Source of the DNA: Bradyrhizobium sp. ORS 285
Lineage (GTDB): Bacteria > Pseudomonadota > Alphaproteobacteria > Rhizobiales > Xanthobacteraceae
DNA length: 64,000 nucleotides
Direction: 5' to 3'
Assembly: GCF_900176205.1 (NCBI RefSeq)
Contig: NZ_LT859959.1
Coordinates: forward strand, 2,625,001 to 2,689,000
Below are positions 42,210 to 54,200 of this stretch, piece by piece. How positions within the stretch are numbered: position 1 is the first letter of the stretch; each line of letters opens with the position of its first letter. The notes beneath the pieces were generated by a model. It worked only from the letters and a program-made list of their open reading frames with translations, was not told the origin of the DNA and ran no database searches. The position numbers and the translations under genes are program-made.

Positions 42210-45200
42210 ATGAATGCTCCTGTCCTGCTGGCCCAGTTGACCGGCACGTCCTCGCAGCCATCCAGCGTCTCAGCCAAGCATGTGAAGATCGAGAAGCCGC
42301 AGGGCAGCCAGGCTGTCACGGTTCATCTCGATGGTCAGAACCAGATCGACTTCAGCGGCATCGCCAGCGAGAAGCTGACCTTCGTCAAGATCGGCAATCG
42401 GCTGATCATCCTGTTCGACAATCAGTCGACGGTGTCGATCGACCCGGTGTTCGACAACAATGGTGCTCCGCTCAAGGACGTCAGCTTCGAAGTCGGTCCC
42501 GACCGCATCATCAATGGCGATCAGTTCGCCGAGCTGTTTCCTGTCACGACTGATCAGTCGGTGCTTCCGGCGGCCGGAACGCCGGGCGCGCCAGGCGTGC
42601 CTGCGGGCGCAAATTTCGGCGGCTTCACCATCGATCCGCTGAACGGCGGCACGCCGCTGGCGCTGCTGACGGGCGAATCGATCTCGGGCAATTTCGGCCA
42701 GACTCCGACCACGCCGAACTCCACGCCGATCCCCGGCGGCGTCCAGCCCGCGCTTCTCAATGAGGACGGCCTGTCAGAGGGACGGCCCGGCGGCCCCGGT
42801 GACGTCGGCGGTGTGGTGACGAGCTTCACCGGTTCGCTGAACGTCGATTTCGGCACCGACGTGATCGGCCGCGCCTTCGCGTTTGCGGCTTCGCAGCCCG
42901 GTCTCGCCGGGCTGACCTCGGGCGGCGAGGAGGTGCATTTCGCGATCACCACGATCAACGGCCAGCCCGAGCTGATCGGATACATCGGCACCGATCCGTC
43001 GATCTCCGCCAATCAGGTCTTCACCATCACGCTCGATGCGAATTCGACGATCGAGGGGACCTACACCGTCACTCTGCTGCGTCCGCTCGACCATCCCGTG
43101 TCCGGGACCGAGGACACGCTGAACCTCACCGTCAACGTCATCGCGATCGATGGCAGCGGCGACACTGCGCCGGTGACGATCACAATCGGCGTCAACGACG
43201 ATTCGCCTGTGGCGGCGACCGTCGAGACGACCAGCCTTGCCGAGCAGACCAATGGCGAGGGCGGCTTCGTGCAGACCACCGAGACGGTGGATCTCGGCAT
43301 CTCCTGGGGCGCCGACAACGGCAACAGCAAGATCAATGGCGGCTCGAACGGCACCGTGGTCGACGGCGACCGCTCGCTGGTGTTCGCGTCGTCCGAGATC
43401 GCGACGCTGCAGGCGCTCGGTCTGACCTCCAATGGCGAGACCATCTCGTACAGCCTCTCGGCCAGCGGCACCGAGATCATCGCCACGGCCGGCAGCGGCG
43501 ACGGCGTGCGCACCATCTTTACGGTTACGCTGTCCGACACGGGATCCGGCAGCTACACTTTCACGCTGTCCGACAATATCGACCACAATGGCGTCCATGG
43601 CGCGTCGCAGCCGCTGACCTTCAACGTGGTGGCGACCGACGCCGACGGCGATCCGGTCAACACCGCCTTCACGGTCAATATCGGCGACGACGGTCCGAGC
43701 TTCGGCGAGCGGCCGAGCTATTCGGTGGTCGATGAGGACGGCCTCGGCAATGCCGGCGACAGCTACCATCCGGGCGGCGACGAGGGCGCTTCCGAGGGAG
43801 GGAGCGTCAAGCCTGTCGTCATGAAGGCCGGCAGCGACGCCGATGGCGAGGACCTCACGGTCACCGAGACGCTCGGCATCCGCTGGGGCTCCGACGACGC
43901 TAACATCAACGTCAATGGCGGCATCAACGGCGCGCCGATCAATGGCGACCGCGCCGTCACCTTCTCGGCCAACGTGGTGTCGACGCTCGAGGCGCAGAAT
44001 CTCACCTCCGACGGCTTCGCGCTGCGCTACGAGCTGTCGTCCAACGGCACCGTGCTGACGGCCTATCGCTACGACGCCGAGCACGAAACCTATGTCGGCG
44101 CCGACGGCAAGCCGCTGAACGTCGAGGGCAGCGAAGGGCTTTCGGGCGCGGTGGTGTTCACCGTGTCGCTGTCCGACGTGGACCGCGGCTCCTACACCTT
44201 CACGCTGTCGGGCAATCTCGACCACCCGGTGCATGGCGCCGAGGACGACATCACTCTCAATCTTGGCTTCGTCGCGACCGATTCGGATGGCGACCAGATC
44301 ACCGACACCTTCACCGTGAAGGTGAATGACGACGCGCCTGTCTTCGGCGAGAAGCCGAGCTATTCGGTGGTTGACGAGGACGGCCTCGGCAACGCTGGCG
44401 ATAGCTACAAGGGCGGCAGCGACGCCTATGGCGAAGACCTCACGGTGACCGATACGCTCGGCATCCGCTGGGGCGCCGACAGCGCCAATAGCCACGTCGA
44501 TGGCGGCATCACCGGCGCGCCGGTCAACGGCGACCGCGCCGTGACCTTCGCATCCAACGTCATTGCGACGCTCGAGGATCAGCATCTGACCTCCGACGGC
44601 TTCGCGCTGCGCTACGAATTGTCGGCCGACGGCACCACGCTGACAGCCTATCGCGCCGACGCGGTTGGCGAGGGCAGCGAAGGGGGCTCCGGCACGCTGG
44701 TGTTCACGGTGTCGCTGTCCGACGAGGGCTACGGCTCCTACACCTTCACGTTGTCGGCCAATCTCGATCACCCGGTGCATGGCGCCGAAGACAACATCAC
44801 GCTCAATCTCGGCTTCGTTGCGACCGATTCCGACGGCGACGCGATCACCGACACCTTCACCGTCAAGGTCAACGACGATGCGCCCGTCATCGGCGCGGAG
44901 CAGAGCTCCGGCCAGGTCGACGAGGACGGCCTTGGCAATGTCGGCGACAGCTATGCGGAGGGCCACGACGCCGCCGGCGCCGATCTGACGGTGACGAAGA
45001 CGCTCGGCATCCTCTGGGGCGCCGACAGCGCCAACAGCCATGTCGATGGCGGCATCGACGGCTCGCCTGTCAATGGCGACCGCGCCGTCACCTTCGATAC
45101 CAATGCGATCCCCTCGCTCGCCGAGCTCGGGCTGACGTCGAACGGCGTTTCGCTGAACTATACGGTGAGCGAGAACGGCACGCTGCTGACCGCGTACCGA

Positions 45201-48200
45201 TTCGACGGCGAGCACTTCATCGACGCCAATGGCCAGACGACCGAGGATCCGGCCAGCGCCGCGGTGTTCACCGTGTCGCTGTCGGACCAGAATGCCGGCT
45301 CCTACACGTTCACGCTGATCGGCAACCTCGATCATCCGGTTCACGGCAGCGAGGACAATCAGGCGCTGTACTTCAGCTACACCGCCACCGATTCCGATGG
45401 CGATGCGATCAACGGCAGCTTCGTCGTCGAGGTCAACGACGACGCGCCTGTGCTCGACGGCAAGCCGAGCCACGGGGTGGTCGACGAGGACGGCCTCGGC
45501 AATGCCGGCAACAGCTATGACGATCGTGGCGACGTCGCCGGCGCCGAGCTGACCGCGACCGGCACGCTCGGCATCCTCTGGGGCGCCGATAGCGCCAACA
45601 GCCATGTCGATGGCGGCATCAATGGCTCGCCGGTCAATGGCGACCGCGCGGTCACCTTTGCTGCGAACGTGGTGTCCTCGCTCGAGGCCCAGCATCTGAC
45701 GTCGGACGGCTTCGCGCTGCATTACGAGGTGTCGTCCGATGGCACCGTGCTGACGGCTTATCGCTACGACGCTGCCAACGAATCCTTCATCGGCGCCGAC
45801 GGCAAGCCGACCGAGCAGGCGGGCGCCGCGGTGTTCACCGTGTCGCTGTCCGATCAGGACGCCGGCTCCTACACCTTCGAGCTGACCGGCAATCTCGATC
45901 ACCCGGTGCATGGCACCGAGGACAGCATCACGCTCGATATCGGCTTTGTCGCCACGGACTCCGACGGCGATGCCATCTCCGGCAGCTTCTCTGTCGACGT
46001 CAATGACGACGCCCCGACCTTCGGCGAGCGCGTCGCCTATTCGGTGGTCGACGAGGACGGGCTCGGCAATCCCGGCAATTCCTATGCGGACGGCAAGGAT
46101 GCCGATGGCGTCAATCTGACGGTGACCGATTTCCTCGGCATCCGTTGGGGCGCCGACAGCGCCAACAGCCACGTCGAGGGCGGCATCAACGGTGCGCCGG
46201 TCAATGGCGACCGCGCCGTGACGTTCGCTTCGGACGTGGTCACCACGCTCGAGGCCAAGCATCTGACCTCGAACGGGATCGGGCTGACCTACGTCGTGTC
46301 CGAGAACGGAACGCTGCTGTCGGCCTATCGTTATGATGCCGCGCACGAGACCTATGTCGATGCAAACGGCAAGCTGACGGACGATCCGTCCGGCGCCGCG
46401 GTGTTCACGGTGTCGTTGTCCGACCAGGGGCAGGGCGCCTACACCTTCACGTTGATCGACAACATCGATCATCCCGTCCGCAACACCGAGGACGACGTCA
46501 CGCTCACGCTCGGCTTCGTCGCCACCGATTCCGACGGAGACGCGCTCGCCAGCACCTTCACGGTGAAGGTCAATGACGACGCGCCGGTGCTGAACCGCGA
46601 GATCGCGACCGGCGTGGTCGACGAGGACGGCCTGCCGACCGGCATTGCCGGCGGCCCGAATGACGTCCCCGGTCAGAACACGGTCGCGACCGGCAATCTT
46701 GGCATTTCCTGGGGCGCCGATAGCGCCAACACTCTCGGCAACGTCGGCATCACCGGCGCCTCGCCGGTCACTGGCGACCGCGCGGTCACCTTCGCGTCCG
46801 ACGCCACCAGCACGCTTGCAAGTCAGCATCTGACCTCGAACGGCGTGGCCCTGACCTACGCCGTCAGCGAGGGCGGCACCCTGATCACGGCCTATCGCTT
46901 CGACGGCCAGCACTACATCGACGGCAACGGCAACTCGACCAACAGCAAGGCCAATGCCGCGGTGTTCACGGTCAAGCTGTCCGACCTGGATTCCGGTTCC
47001 TACACCTTCACGCTGCTGGACAATCTCGATCACCCCGTTCCGAACAGCGAAGACAACATCGCGCTGACCCTGAAATACGTCGCGACCGATTCCGACGGCG
47101 ACCAGGTCGGCGGCTCGTTCAAGGTCAACGTCAACGATGACAGCCCGGTCGCCCAGGCCGGGACGGCCAAGAGCATCAGCGAGGCCGATCTCAACGGCGG
47201 CGGCGATTGCGACTTCGGCGGCCGTGATGATGACGGATATGGCGGACATGGCGGCCATAGCGATCCGCAGGTCACTGGCGCGCTCAACATCAATTGGGGG
47301 GCCGACAACAACGACCGCGGCGCGGCCGACCGTTCGGTCCGCTTCACCAATGCGTCGAATGCGGCGGCCGATGTCCATGTGACCAACGGCAGCGATGCCG
47401 CGCTCAACGGCCTGACCTCCGACGGCCAGACCGTGAAATACGCCTTCGAGCATGGCGTGCTGGTCGGCTACACCGGCAGCAGCCTGGCCTACGGGCAGCG
47501 CGTGTTCGAGGTCTCGCTGGATGACGACGGCACCGGCACCTACACCTTCAAGCTGCTCGGCAATCTCGATCATCCGGCCGGGCAGGGCAGCAACGTCGTC
47601 AAGCTGACCTTCGACTACACCGCGACCGATTCCGACGGCGATTCGAGCAGCAACACTTTCACCGTCACCGTGGTCGACGATGTCCCGACCATCGGGCATG
47701 CCGAGAACGAGACGGTCCGGGAATCCAACCTGCCCACCGACATCGTCGATGTGGCGTTCCCCGACGCATCCTTCTCGACCGTGCAGACCGGGCGGCTCGC
47801 CATCTCCTGGGGCGCCGACGACAACGATTCCGGCGTGACCAACAACCGCTCGGTGTCGTTCTTCAACACGACCGCACCGGAAGGCCTGACCTCGAACGGC
47901 GAGGCGGTCAGCTATGTGATCTCGTCCGACGGCACCACGCTGTCCGCCGTCACCGCCGATCACCGCACCGTCTTCACCGTCACGCTGAGCGACGACGGCG
48001 ACGGCAGCTACAAGTTCACGCTGCTCGACAACATCGACCATGGCGGCGCGGGCAACGACAGCCGGACGCTGAACTTCGGCTCTAAGGCGACCGATTCCGA
48101 CGGCGACAGCGCCACCAGCAGCTTCACCGTTTCGATCGTCGACGATGTGCCGACGATCGGCTGCCCCGAGGACGAGACCGTCAGCGAAGCCAGCCTGCCG

Positions 48201-51200
48201 ACGACCAGCTACGACACCAGCCATCCCGATGCGTCGAACTCGACGGTGCAGACCGGGAACCTGGACATCTCCTGGGGCGCCGACGACAACAACAGCGGCG
48301 TTGGTCACAACCGCTCGGTAGTATTCACCACCGCCGCCGGTGCCACGGGCCTCACCTCGGACGGCTCGGCGATCAGCTACACGGTCTCCAGCGACGGCAC
48401 CTTGCTGACGGCCGTCAGCGCCGACAACCGCACCGTCTTCACCATCCAGCTGTCAGACAATGGCGACGGCAGCTACAAGTTCACGCTGTACGACAATCTC
48501 GACCATCCCTCGACGGGAGCCAACAAGGACAGCCTGCCGCTGACCTTCGGCTTCAAGGCGACCGATTCCGACGGCGACAGCGTCACCAGCACGTTCAAGG
48601 TGAACGTGATCGACACCGCGCCGGTCGCGGCGGCCGGTGACTCCCGGACGGTCGACGAGGACGATCTGTCGAACGGAACCGATTCCTCCAAGGAGTCGAC
48701 GACCGTCAGCGGTGACCTCAACATCACCTGGGGCAGCGACGACAACAACAAGACCGCGGGCGGCGGCCTGGGCGACCGCTCGGTCTCGTTCCGCTATTCA
48801 AGCGCCAGCGCCAATGTCGACGCTGAGGACAGCTCGGGCCGCAACCTGAACCTGACGTCGGACGGCCAGACCGTCAAATACGCGTTCGAGAACGGCGTGC
48901 TGGTCGGCTACACCGGCACCGATCTCGCCCACGGCACCCGTGTGTTCGAAGTGTCGCTGAGCGACCAGAACGACGGCTCCTACAGCTTCAAGCTGCTCGG
49001 CAACATCGATCATCCCGCCGGTTCCGGCGAGAACGTCGTCAATCTCTCGTTCAGCTTCACGGCGACGGACGGTGACGGCGACACCTCGAGCAACAGCTTC
49101 ACCGTCTCGGTGAAGGACGACGTGCCGGTGATCGGGACGTCCAACGGCGCGACCCTGACCGAGAACACCACGGGCGCCGCGGGCGCGGAGGTGTTCGAGA
49201 TTCAGACCGCGTCGAACGTGGCGCTCAACATCAATTGGGGCGCAGACGACGGCAATTCGGGGACCGCCAATCGCAGCGTCGGGTTCGATGCATCGATCCA
49301 CAGCGGCGATATCGTCAAGACTACCGGTTCCGGCAGTCCGGCGCTGACCTCCAATGGCGTGGCCGTGCAGTTCATCCGCGTCTCGGATACCGAGATCTGG
49401 GGCGTCGCCAACGACAATGGCGGCTCGCTGACGCTGAACGACCGCAAGGTCTTCCACGTCACGCTGTCCGACAACGGCTCCGGCAGCTACACCTTCGAGC
49501 TCCTCGACAATGTCGATCACTTCGGCTCCGGCCAGACCAATGCGCTCGCATTGAAGCTCGGCTTCGCCGCCACCGACGCGGACGGGGATTCTGCCACCGG
49601 CAACTTCACCGTCACCATCAATGACGACAACGGCCGGCCGGCGATCGGCACTCCCGTCGCGGGCACGGTCGACGAGGACGGCCTGTCCGGTGGCAATACG
49701 GCACCCGCGTCGGGCGACGCCCCTGGGGCCGACGTCACCGCAACGGGCTCGCTCGCGATCTCCTGGGGCGCCGACGACAACAACTCTGGCTCCGTCAATC
49801 GCGCGGTAGCCTTCTCCGGCTTCACCAACGGCGCGAACGTGTCCTCGGATGCAGGCCTGCTCAAGGTCGATGGCGCGCAGGTCAAGTACTGGGTGGTCGG
49901 CAATACCCTCTATGGCTACACCGGCTCCAATCCGGTCAATGCCAACACCGCGCCGGCAGCCTCGAACCAGGTGTTCAAGGTCAGCCTCGATGACTCCAGC
50001 GCCGGCAGCTACAGCTTCACGCTGCTGAAGCATGTCGACCATCCGGCGGGCCAGGGCGAGAACGACGTCAAGCTGACCTTCGGCTTCACCGCGACCGATG
50101 GAGATGGCGACAGCGCCAGCTCGTCCTTCGTTGTGACGATCAACGACGACAGCCCGGTGGCGACGGCGACGACGCTGGCGGCCACCGTCTACGAGACCGA
50201 GCTGCCGAATGGCATCTTCACCGTCAATAATGGCGGTGCGCATGGCAGCGACCTCAATGGCGACGGCAACAGCGACGACTCCTCCTTCACGGGCAATCTG
50301 ACCTCGCTGGTGTCCTTCGGCGCCGACAAGCTCGGCACCTATACGGTCGAGAAGACCGATCTCGCGCCCGAGCTGCTCTCGCTCACCTCCGGCGGGGTGG
50401 CGCTGACCTACAGCATCGATACCGCGAACAACATGCTGGTCGGCAAGGCCGGCAACGTCACGATCTTCGAGTTCCAGGTCGACGCCAACACCGGCCAGTA
50501 TTCGTTCCGCCTCAAGGGACCGCTCGACCACGTCGGTACCGGCCACGACAACACGCTGACCCTCGACCTGTCGACGGCCGTGACCGCGGTCGATTCCGAC
50601 GGCGACAAGCTCGCACTGCACGACCAGATCACCATCACCGTCCGGGATGACCGTCCGTCGTCTCAGGATGTCGACACCGTCACGATCTCGGAGGCGGCGG
50701 GCAGTGTCTCGACCGGCGCCGTCAATCTGCAGGTCAAGTATGGCGCCGATGGCGACAGCGCCGGTCCGTCGCTGACCTTTGCGAATGCGACGCCGAAGGT
50801 CTTCGACGTCGACAATCACCAGATCTCCGGCCTCTCCTCGCTGGGGTTCGGCCTCACTTACGAACTGTCCGCCGACCAGACCACGTTGACCGCTTACCGC
50901 ACGGCCTTCGGGATCTATATCGGCCAGGACGGCAAACAAACCACGAACCCCGCCGACGCGGCGGTGTTCACCGTGTCGCTGTCGGACGCGGGTTCCGGCT
51001 CTTACAACTTCACGCTGCTGCAGCCGCTCGATCATCCCGCGCCGTCGGGCAATGCGAACGCCGCCAGCCAGTATCTCGACCTCAATTTCAGCTTCACGGC
51101 AGAGGATCGCGATCACGACACCGCCACCAACAACTTCACGGTGCGGGTCGATGCCGCGGGCACGGCGACCACGGCGCGTTACGACGCGCCGAACTCGCCG

Positions 51201-54200
51201 GTCTTCGTCAATCTCAGCGACAGCAGCGTGACGCTGCTCAACGAGAGCGTCGACGCGCATCGCGTCACCGACCGCGCCGGCGTGACCGACAAGGTGGTCG
51301 GCATCGATAAGCTCGGCGCCATCACCGAGGCCCATGGCTCTGGCGGCGACGACATCCTCGTCGGCAGCAGCGGCGCGGACAAATTGTACGGCGGCGCCGG
51401 CAATGACGTCATCAAGGGCGGGGCGGGCGACGACCGCCTCTATGGCGGCGCCGGCAACGACACCTTCCTCTACACGGTCGGCGACGGCAACGACATCATC
51501 GATGGCGGCACGGAAACCGGCGCATCCTATCCGAACTACGACGTGCTGGAGATCACCGGCGACGCGACCGCCCGCAACTTCACCATCGGCAAGGCGGGTT
51601 CGGGCACCGACATCAATCCCGTCGCCAATGACGGCGGGGTCAACGCCGCCGACATCCTGGTGCGCTATGACGGTCCGAACGGCGCGACCATCCGCGCCGA
51701 CGAGATCGAGCGCGTCACCATCACCGGCGGGACCGCCAGCGACACGGTGACGATCACCGACATCAGCGGCACCGCGATCGCGCCGTCGACCATCGTGTTC
51801 AACGGCGGCTCCGGCAACGACACGCTCGACCTGAGCCGGTTTGCCGGCAACACCAGCGTGGTCTCGGACGGTGGCGCTGACAGCGACACCGTGAAGTTCG
51901 GCTTCAAGCTCTCCGATGCGACCTACACCAAGGTGTTCGCGGAGGACGGCAAGACGCTGATCGGTCTGAACGTCACGCACGACGGTGTCACCAGCACCTT
52001 CACCAACTACGAGAGCTTCGCCTTCACCGACGGCACGCGCACGCTGACGGGCGTGTTCAATACCCCGCCGGTCGCGCATGACGACAAGGTGCAGACCTCG
52101 GAAGATTCCCCCCTGACGATCAATTCGCTGCTCAGCCTGCTGAACAACGACACGGACGTCGACAACAATACGCTGACCGTGACAGGCGTCGCCAACGCGA
52201 CGCATGGCACCGTCTCGCTGAACAACGGCAACCCGCTGTTCACGCCGGACAAGAACTTCTCCGGCGTCGCCGGCTTCGACTACACGATCAGCGACGGTGA
52301 TGGCGGCACCGCCACTGCGCACGTCACGGTCGATGTCGCGCCAAAGGCGGATGCACCGACCCTGGGCTTCTCCGGTACCACGCCGGCGACGGGCGCCGAA
52401 GACACGGCGATCGCCCTCAAGGTCATCACGGCCGCGGTCAGCGATCACGACGGCTCCGAAAGCCTGCGGATGCTGATTACGGGCTACCCGGACGGCGCGA
52501 CCTTCTCGGTCGGCTATGCCGGCACCGGCGATGATGCGGGCAAGTGGGTGATCGACGACCAGGCCGCAATCGCCAACTTCAACAGCCAGCCGCTCAAGGT
52601 GACGCCGCCGCTGAACTACAATGGCTCGTTCACGCTTTCGGTGGATGTCGAGGTTACCGATCACGCCACGCTGTCGGATGGGAAGGATCACGCAGACGTC
52701 GCGACCACCCATGTGCAGAACATCGGCGTCGTCGTGGCCCCGGTCAATGACGCGCCCGAGATCCACGCCCCGACGCAGGTGACCACGAACGAGGACACGT
52801 CCTTCCAATTCACGGGCGCAAACGCGATTACATTCTCCGACGCGGACGGTGATGTCGCCGAGTTCGTGACGTTAAGTATCTCCGGCGGCACGTTCTCTCT
52901 CCCGTCGATCGGGGTCGACGCCGACCAATCGCTCCAGATTTCCGGGTTCAAGATCAGCGAACTGAACCAGCTCCTGACATCGGCCGTGTTCACGCCGAGC
53001 GCCGACAGGGACGTTCCGGGGTCGGTCACGTTCACTATCTACGACAACGGCAATACCGGCAGTGGCGGCGAGCTGAGTGCGACGAAGACAATCACGATCA
53101 ACATCAACCCGATCGAGGATGCGCCCGTTGCAGCCGATGACACGGCGACCGCGACCGAGGACACGACGCTGACGGTGTCGGATCCGACGCAGGGTGTTCT
53201 GCACAACGACCGTGATCCGGACACCGGCGACAAGTTGAGCGTGGTGGCGGGCGACTTCACCACGGCGAACGGCGGCACGATCCACTTCAATGCCGACGGC
53301 ACCTATGTCTACAAGCCGAAAGCGGACTTCTACGGCGCTGACACGGTCGACTACACGGTCCGGGACCTGGCTGGACGGACCGACATTGGCAAGCTGACGA
53401 TCAACGTGGCGCCGGTCAACGATGCGCCGGAGATCCATGGGCCGACGCAGGTGACGGCCAATCAAGGTGTCGCCTTCGCTTTCACCGGTGCGAATGCGAT
53501 CACGTTCTCCGACGCGGACGGCGATGTCGCCGAAAGCGTGACACTGAATGTCTCGGGCGGCACGTTCTCGATCCCGTCGATTGGCGTCGACGCCAGCCAG
53601 ACGCTCCAGATCTACGGGTTCAAGATCAGCGAGTTGAATCAGCTCCTGACGACGGCGGTGTTCACGCCAAACAGCGAGCATCCGGGTTCGGTCACCATCA
53701 CCATCGACGACAACGGCAATGTCGGCGGCGGCGACCTGAGCGCGACGCAGACGATCAGCATTCAGGTGGTCCCGGCCAACCACCCGCCGGTGGCGAATTC
53801 CGACACCAATACCGTGCTGGAAGATGGCACCGTCACGATCACGGCCGCCAATGGCGTGATCCGCGGCTCCACCGGGGGCTCGGTTGCCGACTCGGATGTC
53901 GACACGGGCGCCTCGTCGCTCGTGGTGTCCGGCGTCGTGGCCGGGAGCGGAACTGTCACGCAAGGCGCCGGCGTCGGCACCTCGATCGAGGGCGCCTATG
54001 GCCATCTGACGTTGAACGCGGACGGCTCCTACAGCTATGTCGCAGACAAGGCCGCCGCGCTGGCGGCGGGCGTGTCTGCCGTCGACACCTTCACCTACAC
54101 CGACAAGGATCCGTCGGGCGCGGTGTCCAACACCGCGACCCTGAAGATCACGGTGGCCGGCGTCAACGACGCGGCGGTGATCACCGGCGATGCGACCGGC

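Noticed and set aside
42774..48308. Very long open frame (1844 codons) antisense to the adhesin
   Set aside because: It mirrors the repeat periodicity and codon bias of the adhesin repeats; the translation is a low-complexity Val/Gly/Ala/Arg/Asp-rich string with no domain.
48798..52808. Second antisense frame (1336 codons)
   Set aside because: Same cause as the first; the sense frame has recognisable repeats and RTX motifs throughout.
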